A stretch of 56,681 bases of DNA from Campylobacter suis (GTDB lineage: Bacteria > Campylobacterota > Campylobacteria > Campylobacterales > Campylobacteraceae), in contig NZ_CAJHOE010000006.1 in assembly GCF_905120475.1 (NCBI RefSeq), positions 1-56,681 of the forward strand, in the 5' to 3' direction. Positions 1 to 9,259 of this stretch are shown piece by piece. The stretch's first letter is position 1. Every line of letters begins with the position of its first letter. The position numbers were made by a program, and so were the translations under genes. Under the pieces are notes generated by a model, which did not search any database, was not told the origin of the DNA, and saw nothing but the letters and a program-made list of their open reading frames with translations.

Positions 1-80
1 TAAAAAGTTGAAAAAATATTAAAAACAGTGTAGAAATATATAATATATAGTAATAAGATGAGCTTAGAGATAAAATGGGA

Positions 81-107
81 TGTAAGTAAATTTGGGGTTT
101 ACTTACA
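81..107. repeat. Perfect 10-bp inverted repeat downstream of the broken pseudopilin
   Basis: TGTAAGTAAA at 81-90 pairs with TTTACTTACA at 98-107 around a 7-base loop (TTTGGGG). It lies 18 bases beyond the pseudopilin stop codon. Neither strand has a convincing T-tract after the stem, so it is at best a weak terminator. It could also be an operator for a gene left of the window. The symmetry is seen directly; the function is not known. Confidence 0.4.
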
Positions 108-125
108 TTAAGAACAGAAGTATTT

Positions 126-818
126 TTAATCCATCTTACATTTTTTAGTTTCTTGGTCTATTGCACATGCAAAACCTGTTCTATGGTTAATATTTATTAA
201 AATTTGAGTATCTAATGTTGTTATATTTATCCTACAATCCTCTTTTAAAAGTCTATCATATCCTCTTTTGGCGCCGCCTCCAGTAGTTGTACTTACAACC
301 ATCATAGGTCTACCAAACTCATCAAAACTAATTGATAACCCACCCTTACATCCACCCTCCAAAACAACATTTCTTACGCCATATTTTTTGCCTATATTTA
401 GTTCTGGGCTTATAAATTTACAGTCGCTAGACGAAATTCCACTCCATCCAGGGCTTAAATACATATGAGTTTTTAATGGATTTCTGGCGACTTCTTATTT
501 TGAATTTAGATTTCCACTTATCGAATTATCCCAGTAAATGCTGTATTTCCGACTTCTATCACTATCGATATTGCAGCTTTTTGTGCTTAGCTTGGTGTTT
601 GCAAAAACTAAAGTCCAACGCTTTTTTTGCCAGTTTTCGCCAAGATTAAGCTTACTATCTTGCATAGCAAGCTGTTGAGTATATCTAAGGTGCATCAAAA
701 TTTGTTCGGTTAAAAATTTTTCTGATGAAAATTTAAGTTTTGGTAGAGAAATTGTTGTTAAGATGCCTATTATGACTATAATAAGCACTATTTCCAAAAA
801 AGAAAATGCCCTTTTCAT
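126..818 (-). pseudogene. Prepilin-type (pseudopilin) protein, interrupted by an in-frame TAA
   Basis: The N-terminus (KRA, then FSFLEIVLIIVIIGIL) is a class III prepilin leader: cleavage is expected before Phe4, Glu is at mature position 5, and a hydrophobic helix follows. This fits a type II secretion/competence pseudopilin. The reading frame stops at a TAA at 497-495 after 107 residues. The same frame then continues without another stop for 122 codons to the TAA at 126, through a cysteine-containing globular part (GGCKGG, DEFGRP). The two halves joined give about 230 residues, a normal pseudopilin length. I infer a single nonsense change (for example CAA or GAA to TAA) in one ancestral gene. 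It is the last gene of a minus-strand run and starts 2 bases after the GT39-like gene. A sequencing error or readthrough cannot be excluded. Confidence 0.8.
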
Positions 819-820
819 GG

Positions 821-2011
821 CTATTTTAAGCTATAGCTCGCAACCTTTTTGCCAAAAATTTCTACCACTATATCACCACTTTCATCCAAAATAAGTTTTT
901 TGCTACCATCTAGGATACCATAAAATTTTAGCCTTAGAGCCTCTTTATCATCTGCATCAACCAATAAATATCCAGCGTTTTTCAAAGCCTTTGCAAGCTC
1001 TTTTGTTCCTTGAAATTTATAGGCAAAATGATCTTTTGGTTCATCTAAGAAATTATAAAAAATAGGATTTAATACTATCGCAAGATAATTAAGCAAAAGG
1101 CTTATAAGTAAAAATCCAGCTAAAATATTATAACGCACACGAAATTTAGGCAATCTAACTCTATAGTTTGAAAAAAACATCTTTACCATTAATGGCGTAG
1201 CAATCACACAAAAAGGCAAAAACTCCTCAAGCTCTAACTTTTGCCTTAATGAAAGCACCATGCAAAAACAAAATGCTCCTACGCAGACAAACCAAAGAGG
1301 ACTTTTACTCTCCTTAACCCAAATTCTATAGATAGTATAGATAAAATAAAAAAATACAAACGGCGAAAAAACTGCAGCAAAAATACCAAAAGTATCAGCA
1401 AAATGTCCGCTTGGGTGCCCACCAGTATCAAAACCAAAGATATAAAAAGTAGCCAAAAATAAAAGTGCACTACTCCAGATAAGATGAGGGTCTTTTTTGC
1501 TTATACCATAGATAAAAAAAGCAGCGTAAACTACCAAAAAATCACTATTTAAAAAAAACGATAAAGCTAAAACAATATAAAAAGCTAACTTTAAATTTAA
1601 ATGAAAAAGATATAAAAGCAAAAGCACTACACAAATGCAAAGAGCAGCGTTATTTACGATAAGAGCGCTGGCTAGAGTGCCAGGAAGCAAGATAAAAACC
1701 GCAACGCTAGCCAGCCTGTCCGTGCTATTTTTTAGGTAAAATTTACTAAGTTTATATATAAGCAAAATGCTTACAAAGTGCAAAATCACAATCGGCAAAC
1801 GAAGAGCAAAGTCATTTTGTCCTAAGAGTGCCGTACTAGCTCTCACCACATAACCTATGGCATCATTTTTGTTAAAATATATCACCGCCTCATAGTAGCT
1901 TATGCTTAAAAATTTAGCACAAATGAGTAAAAAAGCAAGGTCAAAAAGGCAGATGAGTGCTAAAAATTTATACTCATTTTTTACCACACCCTGCCCTTTT
2001 TCGCTATTCAT
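821..2011 (-). CDS. GT39/ArnT-like polytopic membrane glycosyltransferase
   Basis: A 396-residue protein with about ten hydrophobic segments. It has the layout of GT-C fold enzymes that move sugars from a lipid-phosphate donor at the periplasmic face of the inner membrane. The first periplasmic loop holds an acidic residue in SYYEAVIYF, where the family has its catalytic Asp/Glu. This is followed by the family-like GQNDFALRLP stretch before the second membrane helix. The C-terminal ~80 residues form a small soluble domain. It follows the phosphoribosyltransferase gene with 6 bases between and precedes the broken pseudopilin by 2 bases, so it is co-transcribed. The acceptor cannot be told from sequence. 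The assignment rests on topology and one motif, so a general polytopic membrane protein is the alternative. Confidence 0.6.
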   Translation of the reverse strand: MNSEKGQGVVKNEYKFLALICLFDLAFLLICAKFLSISYYEAVIYFNKNDAIGYVVRASTALLGQNDFALRLPIVILHFVSILLIYKLSKFYLKNSTDRLASVAVFILLPGTLASALIVNNAALCICVVLLLLYLFHLNLKLAFYIVLALSFFLNSDFLVVYAAFFIYGISKKDPHLIWSSALLFLATFYIFGFDTGGHPSGHFADTFGIFAAVFSPFVFFYFIYTIYRIWVKESKSPLWFVCVGAFCFCMVLSLRQKLELEEFLPFCVIATPLMVKMFFSNYRVRLPKFRVRYNILAGFLLISLLLNYLAIVLNPIFYNFLDEPKDHFAYKFQGTKELAKALKNAGYLLVDADDKEALRLKFYGILDGSKKLILDESGDIVVEIFGKKVASYSLK

Positions 2012-2017
2012 TTACAC

Positions 2018-2461
2018 CTACTTTATCTTTATATCCCAAAAAAACTCAACCCACTCGGTCGCCTCTTTGACGCTATAATCAGGTTGCATTAACGCTTTTG
2101 ACTTATAAAAAACGGTTGCTACTTTTATTTGCAAATTTGGATATAACAAAAGCAGTCTGCGTTTTATCTCGACCATACTCTCGCCACTGTCTATTATGTC
2201 ATCAATCAACAAAATACTCTTAAATTTCGACAAATCAGGGATGTTAAAAACATCAATGGTGTCAAGTTTATTCGTGTCATCATAGTGGATGGAATTTAAT
2301 GCAAAAAGATTTCTATTTTCCAAAGCAACAGCTAGCGAGTGTCCCAAAGTAAGTCCGCCACGAGCTATTGCCACTAGTGCTTCGGGCGCAAATTCACCCC
2401 TTATCTGCCTAGCCATCTTCTCTACATCAACAGCAAATTCTTCATATGAATAATATATCAC
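2018..2461 (-). CDS. Purine/xanthine phosphoribosyltransferase
   Basis: A 147-residue type I phosphoribosyltransferase. The PRPP-binding loop is ILLIDDIIDSGES (about residues 83-95), with two acidic residues followed by the DSG turn. An upstream VAIARGGLTLG loop matches the PPi-binding region. The C-terminal WVEFFWD resembles the end of Gpt-type xanthine-guanine enzymes. The expected reaction is salvage of xanthine, guanine or hypoxanthine to the nucleotide in the cytoplasm, using PRPP. It lies directly downstream of an AzgA-type purine permease (9-base gap), which supports a purine uptake and salvage pair. The exact base specificity is not visible. Confidence 0.82.
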   Translation of the reverse strand: MIYYSYEEFAVDVEKMARQIRGEFAPEALVAIARGGLTLGHSLAVALENRNLFALNSIHYDDTNKLDTIDVFNIPDLSKFKSILLIDDIIDSGESMVEIKRRLLLLYPNLQIKVATVFYKSKALMQPDYSVKEATEWVEFFWDIKIK

Positions 2462-2470
2462 TTCTACCCC

Positions 2471-3784
2471 TTAATGAACCAAAAATACAACAAAACTTAT
2501 CGCGGCAAGCACGCCAACTCCTAAATTTACCTCACTCCATTCGCGTTTTATTATCTTTACAACCAAATACGCCAAGAAGCCTGCAGCCAAGCCATTTGTG
2601 ATAGAATAAGTAAGAGGCATTAAGGTAACTATAAAAAATGTAGCTATCGTTGTAGCCGAGTCTTCAAAATTTATCCTACTAACCTCTGAAAACATAAGCA
2701 CACCAACCATCACAAGTACTGGATATATAGCATTTGATGGTATGGCCTTAAATAGTGGTAGCATAAATAGCGTAAGTCCAAATAAAAGACCACAAAAAAC
2801 AGCTGTAAGTCCAGTCCTGCCACCCTGCTCTACGCCACTTGTGCTCTCAACAAATGCAGTCGTGGTACTTACGCCCATTAACGAACCAGTTACAGTAGCC
2901 ACAGCATCAACCTCTAAAGTCTTTTGAAGCTTAGCCGAGCCTTCCATTTTACTATCATCAAATATCCCAGCTCTAGTTCCTATACCAGTTAGTGTTCCAA
3001 CTGAGTCAAAAAGGTCAGTAACCAAAAAGACCAAGACAACTGGCAGCAATGCAAGAGTGAAATTTCCAGCAGCATCAAAGAGCACGCCTTTTACATCAAG
3101 CTCTAAAAATATCGGTGCAAACGATGTTGTAAGAGAGAAAATTTCAGTTGGGTATGGCGTGATACCAAAAATCCAAGCAACCATAGAAGTTGCAAAAACA
3201 GCAAGTATAAAAGCCCCCTTTATTTTATATGCCCAAAATGCTATAACAAGCACAAGCCCAAAAACTCCGAGTAAAACATTGCTATCTTTTAAATTTCCAA
3301 GTCCAACCAAAACAGCATCATTATTTACTATCAAACCCATTTGCTGAAGCCCAACAAAACTTATAAAAGTGCCTATACCAGCACTTATGGCTCGACGAAG
3401 ATCAAGCGGTATAGCTTTTATAACCCAAACACGAAAATTTGTAAATGATAATGCCACAAACAAAATTCCCGACAAAAATACAACGCCAAGAGCTGTCTGC
3501 CACGGCACTTGCATACCCAGCACAAGCCCAAATGTAAAATAAGCATTTAGCCCCATTCCAACACTCATGGCAACTGGCGTATTTGACCAAAGTCCATTTA
3601 AAACAGTTGAGATAACGGTGATAAGAGCTGTTGCGCTGATTAATGCGTCAATAGGCATGCCGGTTTTGCTCATTATGATGGCATTTACTGGCACGATATA
3701 AACCATCGCTAAAAATGTCGTCAAACCAGCGTTAAATTCTTGTTTTACACTCGTTTGATGCTCTTTGAGTTTAAAATAATCCAA
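2471..3784 (-). CDS. NCS2-family purine permease (AzgA/PbuG-like)
   Basis: A 437-residue inner-membrane transporter of the AzgA branch of the NCS2 family, predicted to import adenine, guanine or hypoxanthine by cation symport. Family hallmarks are the N-terminal region (EFNAGLTTFLAMVYIVPVN), the GMGLNAYF motif in the third helix and the DLFDSVGTLTGIGTRAG segment before the later helices. There are about 12-14 membrane segments and the length is normal. It sits between mqnE (11-base gap) and the phosphoribosyltransferase. The futalosine menaquinone pathway releases a purine base, so linkage to mqnE may be functional; that is an inference. Confidence 0.88.
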   Translation of the reverse strand: MDYFKLKEHQTSVKQEFNAGLTTFLAMVYIVPVNAIIMSKTGMPIDALISATALITVISTVLNGLWSNTPVAMSVGMGLNAYFTFGLVLGMQVPWQTALGVVFLSGILFVALSFTNFRVWVIKAIPLDLRRAISAGIGTFISFVGLQQMGLIVNNDAVLVGLGNLKDSNVLLGVFGLVLVIAFWAYKIKGAFILAVFATSMVAWIFGITPYPTEIFSLTTSFAPIFLELDVKGVLFDAAGNFTLALLPVVLVFLVTDLFDSVGTLTGIGTRAGIFDDSKMEGSAKLQKTLEVDAVATVTGSLMGVSTTTAFVESTSGVEQGGRTGLTAVFCGLLFGLTLFMLPLFKAIPSNAIYPVLVMVGVLMFSEVSRINFEDSATTIATFFIVTLMPLTYSITNGLAAGFLAYLVVKIIKREWSEVNLGVGVLAAISFVVFLVH

Positions 3785-3795
3785 CTTTTCTCCTT

Positions 3796-4869
3796 TTAGT
3801 AAATTTTAAGTTCATTATAAAGGCTATCACGAAGCACTGGTATATAGCCTGAGCTTTTTATAAGATCACAAAAATCCTTTAGTCTTACGCCATTTGCACT
3901 TGCCGCACCAGCAGCACTTTGTATGCTCTCTTTTTGGATCGTTCCATCAAGATCATCTGCGCCAAACTCCTGTGCTATCATAGCTAAATTTAGCGTCGAA
4001 GTGGCCCAGTAAGCCTTGATGTGCGCTACATTATCAAGAACTAAACGCGAGATAGCGATAGTTTTTAAAATCTCCACCGAGCCTAGAATTTTAACATCTT
4101 TTAAGTAGTTATTTTCTCTTTGATAAACAAGCGGTATAAAGGCATTAAAGCCGTGAGTTTGATCTTGCAAAGCTCTAATCCTAAGCATATGATCGATACG
4201 ATGTTCTCTACTTTCGATATGCCCAAAAAGCATAGTGGCGTTACTAAATTTACCTTTTTTGTGCCATTTTTCATGTATCTTAAGCCAGTTTTCGCTACTT
4301 ACTTTGCCTTTGCAAATTTTAGCCCTCACGCCCTCGTCAAAAATTTCCGCCCCACCGCCAGGCATGCTATCTACGCCGTATTCTAACATCTTTTCTATGA
4401 CCTCATCATAGCTCATAGCATTTTTTCTAGATAAAAAGTCTATCTCAGCCGCGGTCATAGCCTTAACATGCAAATTTGGATACTTCTCTTTTATCTTTTT
4501 AAATATCTCAAGATACCACTCCCACGAGCTATCAGCGTTGTGTGCTGAGACTATATGTATCTCGTCAGCTCCATTTTGCACGCTCTCATCAACAACCTTC
4601 ATGATCTCATCATGGCTCATTTTGTATGGATTTGGATTTTTCCTATGGGCTGAAAAAGCACAAAATTTGCACACATCAGCACAGATATTTGTTGGATTTA
4701 TATGGCGATTTGAGTTAAAAAAGACCTTGTTTGCATAAAGCTCGCTGCGTTTTTTAAATGCAAATTTACCAAGCTCAAAAAGATCAAGATCATAAAGCAA
4801 AAGTGCGTCACTTGCCTCAAGCCTAACGCCATTTTCTAGTTTTTGTAATATATTCAAATTTCTTCCCAC
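3796..4869 (-). CDS. mqnE: Aminodeoxyfutalosine synthase (radical SAM, MqnE)
   Basis: A 357-residue radical-SAM enzyme of the futalosine route to menaquinone. The cluster motif CADVCKFC provides Cys63, Cys67 and Cys70. The PGGGAEI segment, the central IPLVYQRENN region and the late DNVAHIKAYW and GADDLDGT motifs fit MqnE better than the cyclase MqnC. The established reaction adds a radical from SAM to the chorismate-derived enolpyruvyl benzoate. Campylobacter lacks the classical Men pathway and relies on this one for its respiratory quinone. It is the first gene of a minus-strand run with a TATAAT about 20 bases upstream, divergent from the GlnD-like gene. Confidence 0.88.
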   Translation of the reverse strand: MGRNLNILQKLENGVRLEASDALLLYDLDLFELGKFAFKKRSELYANKVFFNSNRHINPTNICADVCKFCAFSAHRKNPNPYKMSHDEIMKVVDESVQNGADEIHIVSAHNADSSWEWYLEIFKKIKEKYPNLHVKAMTAAEIDFLSRKNAMSYDEVIEKMLEYGVDSMPGGGAEIFDEGVRAKICKGKVSSENWLKIHEKWHKKGKFSNATMLFGHIESREHRIDHMLRIRALQDQTHGFNAFIPLVYQRENNYLKDVKILGSVEILKTIAISRLVLDNVAHIKAYWATSTLNLAMIAQEFGADDLDGTIQKESIQSAAGAASANGVRLKDFCDLIKSSGYIPVLRDSLYNELKIY

Positions 4870-4890
4870 TTTTATAAAACTAATTTGCAG

Positions 4891-4896
4891 ATTATA
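4891..4896 (-). promoter_or_regulatory. -10 box for the mqnE operon
   Basis: A perfect TATAAT on the minus strand, 21 bases before the mqnE start codon in the divergent intergenic region. It has an AT-rich upstream tract rather than a clear -35, typical of Campylobacter sigma70 promoters. Inferred from sequence only. Confidence 0.55.
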
Positions 4897-4966
4897 TTAA
4901 AATGAGTTTTAAATTTAGCAAAATTTTAGTATTATTGAGAAAAATTTTTAACAAAAGTGGCTAAAT

Positions 4967-7402
4967 ATGGTTCAAACGGATAAAAAATTTTCTAAGCAGT
5001 TGCAAAAAACGCAGGGCAGAAATTTTGTAAATTTTCTAACAAAAAATATCGACGAACAGCTTCAAGAAGTTTTTTCTAAGCTTATGGTAGAGTTTTTTGA
5101 AAACTTTATGCCAAGTGCCGAAAACTTCCCAGTAAGCCTGCTGGCAAGCGGGAAATTCGCACAAAACCTTATTAGCATAAACTCAGAGCTTGAAATTTTA
5201 ATTACCTACAAAAATACTCAAGGCTACAACACAAAAACCTTCATAAAAGCCCTAAGTAACGAGCTTGAGACGCTAAATTTAAATCTAAAAATAAAATCTC
5301 ATGATATAGATGAAATTTTTTACACCTACAAAGATGATATAAAAGCCAAAAGCTCCCTTTGTATAGTGCGCTATATCTGTGGGTCAAAAGCCCTGTATAA
5401 GGGCGTTAGAAATGAGATAAACCGTACAAAAGAGCACAAAAAAGATGAGCTTTTAAACTATCACGCAAAAGCCTTGATGCCATTTGAAATTTCAAAACCG
5501 CTAAACCAAACCCCAGATATAAAGGCTGACTTTGGCGGGCTGAACGAAATTTGGCACTTTAACTGCATTTTAGCAACTAAAAATAGCGAAAACAATGCTC
5601 GCCTAAGCTCTCTTGAGTTTATAAACGAAAAACAAATAAGCCAATTTAATCTAAACACTGACTTTCTTTTAAGTCTACGCTCAGCCTTAAATTTGACCCA
5701 AAACAGCGATAAATTTAGTGCAGAGTGTGTTAATAGTGTAACACAACTACTTCAAACAAAGAGCAAAAAAAGTCTAGACACAGAGGGCGTTATAAGCCAA
5801 AAAATGCTAAATTCTATGCTAAATATCGGCACTTTTGTGCGTTTTTGTGCAGCAGTAATAACTAGAGAAAATTCAAACAAATTAAGCTTAAATGAGAAAA
5901 AAATTGCCCGCCAAAATAGTGGCTTTTATCAGATACAAAACTCTATCTTCTCATCGCTTCACAACACTCCAACAAGCCTAAAACAGCTGCTTAGCGAGTT
6001 AAATGAGCTTAGAGATATAGAGCTAAAGTTTGATATAAGTGCCATTTTTTACATAAAAAGACTAAAATTTAACAAAGATGAGCTAGATAGCGTTGCTGGT
6101 GAGCTAAAAAAACTATTCTTACGCAACAACTCACATTGTATTTTAAAGGCACTACTTGATGCCGATGTTCTCGGGCTTATTATAAAGCCACTAGAGCACA
6201 TTATAGGGCTTGGCGAGTACGATGGCTATCACAAATTTAGCGTCGATGAGCACAGCATTTTGAGTGTAAAATTTTTAGAAAACATAAAAGATAAATTCAT
6301 AAAATCTCTCTACGCCGACCTTTGTATGCAGGGCAAGCTGATGTTAAAGCTTGTTGCACTTATGCATGATGTTGGAAAGGGGCTTGGAGGTGAGCATAGC
6401 AGTGTTGGAGCAAACATCTTTAGGGCATACGCAAACAAATTAGAACTTAGCAGTGAAGCCGTAAATATGGGCGTTACGCTGATAAAGCACCACACTCTTA
6501 TGGCAAATGTGGCAAACAGAGAGGATATATACTCACAACGCATGATATTTAGCTTTATCTCAAATTTGGGCGAAAAGCAGGCATTAAAACTACTATATAT
6601 CCTTACATACTGCGTGATGAATGCTACTGACGAGAGTCTTTACAACAACTACACGGCAAAGCTTTTACATGAACTCTATGAGATTTCACTGGAGAGTTTT
6701 GAAGATGAAGGTCTGCTTGATGAAGCAACAAGAAGGGTTAAAAAAGAGCAAAGCATACGCAGAAATGATGAGTTTTTGATTTTAACAGATGAGCTGAAAG
6801 ATAAAATTTTTAAGATAACTTCAAATTTATTATTTGCAAAATACTCAGCCAGTGAGATCATCGAGCTAGCAAAGCTAGCAAATAATAGCAAAAATCTCTA
6901 TGTCGAACTTAAAAATAAGCAAAATTTAAGCCTTATAATCATCTCAAATGAGCGTGTAAACTTAGCTATGCTTCTTTTTAATCTAGCAAATTTTGACCTC
7001 GCATATATGGAGATATTTGAGCTTTTTGAGGATAAATTTTACATAAAACTTGAGTTTAATAAAAACGCTAAGACTGCCGAACTAAAGGAGCTTGAAAACA
7101 CTGCAAAAATGGCTTTGCAAAGCAAAGATGAGCCAAAAGGCAAAAAGATAATTATCTCAAAAGATGAGCTAGTATTTGACCTAAACCACTCTCAAGAGTA
7201 CGCAAAACTTAACATAAATGCAAAAGATCAACGAGGACTCATGGCTCATGTGATGGGAATTTTGGCAAAAAATAGCGCAAATATCGCAAGCGCTCGCATA
7301 CAAACCATAAAAAATCGCACAAGAAACCTGCTTTTAATAAGCAAAGATGATAGTTTGTGCTATAATTGGGATAAAATTTTAAATCAAATAACAAGCGAGT
7401 AA
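4967..7402 (+). CDS. GlnD-like protein (nucleotidyltransferase-HD-ACT-ACT) with altered catalytic motif
   Basis: An 811-residue protein with the full architecture of [protein-PII] uridylyltransferase/uridylyl-removing enzyme. It has an N-terminal nucleotidyltransferase-like domain, an HD phosphohydrolase domain (His467-Asp468 in MHDVGKG, upstream FSVDEHS, later IKHHT) and two C-terminal ACT-type regions (about 655-735 and 745-811). Family members normally read GGYGRGE...SDIDLL at the nucleotidyltransferase site. Here it is LASGKFAQN...SELEIL (about residues 59-78), so the metal-binding Asp pair is Glu74/Glu76 and most glycines are gone. The HD half looks intact, which suggests a hydrolase or glutamine sensor that may no longer transfer UMP. 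No PII gene is in the window. It is followed by glmS after 2 bases, so the two are likely co-expressed. Confidence 0.72.
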   Translation: MVQTDKKFSKQLQKTQGRNFVNFLTKNIDEQLQEVFSKLMVEFFENFMPSAENFPVSLLASGKFAQNLISINSELEILITYKNTQGYNTKTFIKALSNELETLNLNLKIKSHDIDEIFYTYKDDIKAKSSLCIVRYICGSKALYKGVRNEINRTKEHKKDELLNYHAKALMPFEISKPLNQTPDIKADFGGLNEIWHFNCILATKNSENNARLSSLEFINEKQISQFNLNTDFLLSLRSALNLTQNSDKFSAECVNSVTQLLQTKSKKSLDTEGVISQKMLNSMLNIGTFVRFCAAVITRENSNKLSLNEKKIARQNSGFYQIQNSIFSSLHNTPTSLKQLLSELNELRDIELKFDISAIFYIKRLKFNKDELDSVAGELKKLFLRNNSHCILKALLDADVLGLIIKPLEHIIGLGEYDGYHKFSVDEHSILSVKFLENIKDKFIKSLYADLCMQGKLMLKLVALMHDVGKGLGGEHSSVGANIFRAYANKLELSSEAVNMGVTLIKHHTLMANVANREDIYSQRMIFSFISNLGEKQALKLLYILTYCVMNATDESLYNNYTAKLLHELYEISLESFEDEGLLDEATRRVKKEQSIRRNDEFLILTDELKDKIFKITSNLLFAKYSASEIIELAKLANNSKNLYVELKNKQNLSLIIISNERVNLAMLLFNLANFDLAYMEIFELFEDKFYIKLEFNKNAKTAELKELENTAKMALQSKDEPKGKKIIISKDELVFDLNHSQEYAKLNINAKDQRGLMAHVMGILAKNSANIASARIQTIKNRTRNLLLISKDDSLCYNWDKILNQITSE
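7360..7365 (+). promoter_or_regulatory. Possible internal -10 box for glmS
   Basis: TGCTATAAT, an extended -10 sequence, lies inside the last codons of the GlnD-like gene, about 40 bases before the glmS start. It would allow glmS expression independent of the upstream gene. It is weak evidence because AT-rich coding DNA produces such matches. Confidence 0.3.
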
Positions 7403-7404
7403 AA

Positions 7405-9216
7405 ATGTGTGGAATAGTCGGATACATCGGACAAAATGAGAAAAAAAATGTGATTTTAAGCGGACTAAAAGAGCTAGAATACCGCGGATACGATAGTGCG
7501 GGTATAGCCGTGATGAGCGATGATAAGTTAGAGTATTTTAAGGCTGTGGGAAAGCTTGAAAATTTAGCCCAAAAGACGAAGGAATTTAGCTCAGATGGCT
7601 TTGGCGTGGCGATCGGTCACACCAGATGGGCGACGCATGGCAAACCAACCGAGATCAACGCCCACCCGCACCTTGGAGAGCACTCATTTGTCGTGCATAA
7701 CGGCATTATAGAAAACTACGCCGAGCTAAAAGCCGAGCTTGAAGCAAAGGGCGTGAAATTTCTAAGCCAAACCGATACCGAAGTCATCGTTCATCTTTTT
7801 GAAGAGAATTTAAAAGAGCTAAAAGACGCATTTAACGCATACGAAGCTACGATAAAACGTCTGCACGGAGCTTACGCCACCTTGCTTATAACAAAAACCG
7901 AGCCGGGTAAAATTTTCTTTGCCAAAGACGCTGCTCCTATGGCGATCGCAAAGGCAAATGACGGCGGTTTGATGTTTGCCTCATCTGACGCGGCACTTAT
8001 CGGCGTTGCAAGTGAAGTCGCTTACCTAGATGATAAAAGCTATGGTTTCATAAATGAGAGTGAAATTTTTGCCTACTCTAACGCAAAACGCGTAATGCCA
8101 AGCTTTGTCGCCCTACCAAAAGACAAAAGCTACGCACAAAAAGAGGGTTATAAATTTTTCATGGAGAAAGAAATTTACGAGCAAAGCACCGTCGTAGCCG
8201 AGTGCATAATGGGACGCGTAAAAGATGATAGGATAAAGCTTGAAAATTTAGACGATGAGTATCTAAAAAACATCGACGATATCGTGCTTTGTGCGTGTGG
8301 CACGAGCTATCACGCAGCTCTTGCCGCCTCGTATCTTTTTGAAAGGCTTGCAGACACTAGAGCCAAGGTCGAGATCGCAAGTGAGTTTCGCTACCGAAGC
8401 CCAAAACTAAACAAAAACGCCCTTTTTATCGTGATCTCTCAAAGTGGCGAAACAGCAGACACGCTTGAAGCCCTAAAAATCGCCAAAAATGCAGGGCTAA
8501 AAACCCTAGCCATCTGTAACGTCGATAACAGCTCTATCGTTCGCCTAGCCGACACCACCCTACTCACACGCGCCGGTATCGAAAAGGGTGTGGCTAGCAC
8601 AAAGGCGTTCGCAACGCAGGTCATCACGCTTTGGATGCTAGTTTTACAGATGGCAAACGCAAAGGCAAGTATCGGCAAAACCGAGCTTGAAAACGAGATA
8701 AAAGCCCTACTTCACATCCCGCAAATCCTAAACATCAACACAAATTTACAAGAAAAAATTCACCGCCTAAGCAAACACTACCTACACGGGCATGGATTTT
8801 TCTTCATCGGACGCGACATTTTCTACCCACTCGCACTTGAAGGGGCGCTGAAACTAAAAGAAATTTCATACCTTCACGCCGAGGGCTATCCAAGCGGCGA
8901 GATGAAGCACGGACCTATCGCACTAGCCGATGAGAGGCTATTTACCGTGGCACTCATGCCAAAAAACGCTCTTTTTGATAAGGTCAAAAGCAACGTCGAA
9001 GAGCTAGCGGCAAGGGACGCATACATACTAGCCATAAGCCCGGAGGAGTTTGAGCTAAGCGATGATTTTATAAAGACAAGCACTCAAAGCCACGCTATGA
9101 GCGAGTTTTTCGAGATGATGATAATACTTCAAATTTTCGCACTTGAGATTTCTGTGCGCCTTGGCAACAATGTCGATATGCCACGAAATTTAGCCAAAAG
9201 TGTCACGGTAGAGTAA
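7405..9216 (+). CDS. glmS: Glutamine--fructose-6-phosphate aminotransferase (GlmS)
   Basis: A 603-residue cytoplasmic enzyme making glucosamine-6-phosphate from fructose-6-phosphate and glutamine, the first step to UDP-GlcNAc. The protein starts MCGIVGYIG, so Cys2 becomes the N-terminal nucleophile of the class II glutaminase. GHTRWATHG and HNGIIENY follow. Two SIS domains carry CGTSYHAAL and SQSGETADT. The C-terminus ends LAKSVTVE as in the family, so it is complete. It begins 2 bases after the GlnD-like gene, linking a glutamine-sensing type protein to a glutamine-consuming enzyme. A hairpin follows the stop codon. Confidence 0.96.
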   Translation: MCGIVGYIGQNEKKNVILSGLKELEYRGYDSAGIAVMSDDKLEYFKAVGKLENLAQKTKEFSSDGFGVAIGHTRWATHGKPTEINAHPHLGEHSFVVHNGIIENYAELKAELEAKGVKFLSQTDTEVIVHLFEENLKELKDAFNAYEATIKRLHGAYATLLITKTEPGKIFFAKDAAPMAIAKANDGGLMFASSDAALIGVASEVAYLDDKSYGFINESEIFAYSNAKRVMPSFVALPKDKSYAQKEGYKFFMEKEIYEQSTVVAECIMGRVKDDRIKLENLDDEYLKNIDDIVLCACGTSYHAALAASYLFERLADTRAKVEIASEFRYRSPKLNKNALFIVISQSGETADTLEALKIAKNAGLKTLAICNVDNSSIVRLADTTLLTRAGIEKGVASTKAFATQVITLWMLVLQMANAKASIGKTELENEIKALLHIPQILNINTNLQEKIHRLSKHYLHGHGFFFIGRDIFYPLALEGALKLKEISYLHAEGYPSGEMKHGPIALADERLFTVALMPKNALFDKVKSNVEELAARDAYILAISPEEFELSDDFIKTSTQSHAMSEFFEMMIILQIFALEISVRLGNNVDMPRNLAKSVTVE

Positions 9217-9220
9217 AACA

Positions 9221-9238
9221 GGGCTGAATCCTCAGCCC
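9221..9238. terminator. Hairpin between convergent glmS and WG-repeat gene
   Basis: GGGCTGA (9221-9227) pairs with TCAGCCC (9232-9238) around a 4-base loop, right after the glmS stop codon. The minus-strand side continues TGTTTTAC, a short T-rich tail; the plus side has none. It probably serves the convergent pair. Confidence 0.5.
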
Positions 9239-9259
9239 AATCCACACTAAAACATAAAT

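Noticed and set aside
495-497. Programmed recoding or unusual amino acid at the pseudopilin stop
   Set aside because: The codon is TAA, not TGA or TAG, and no stimulatory structure is evident.
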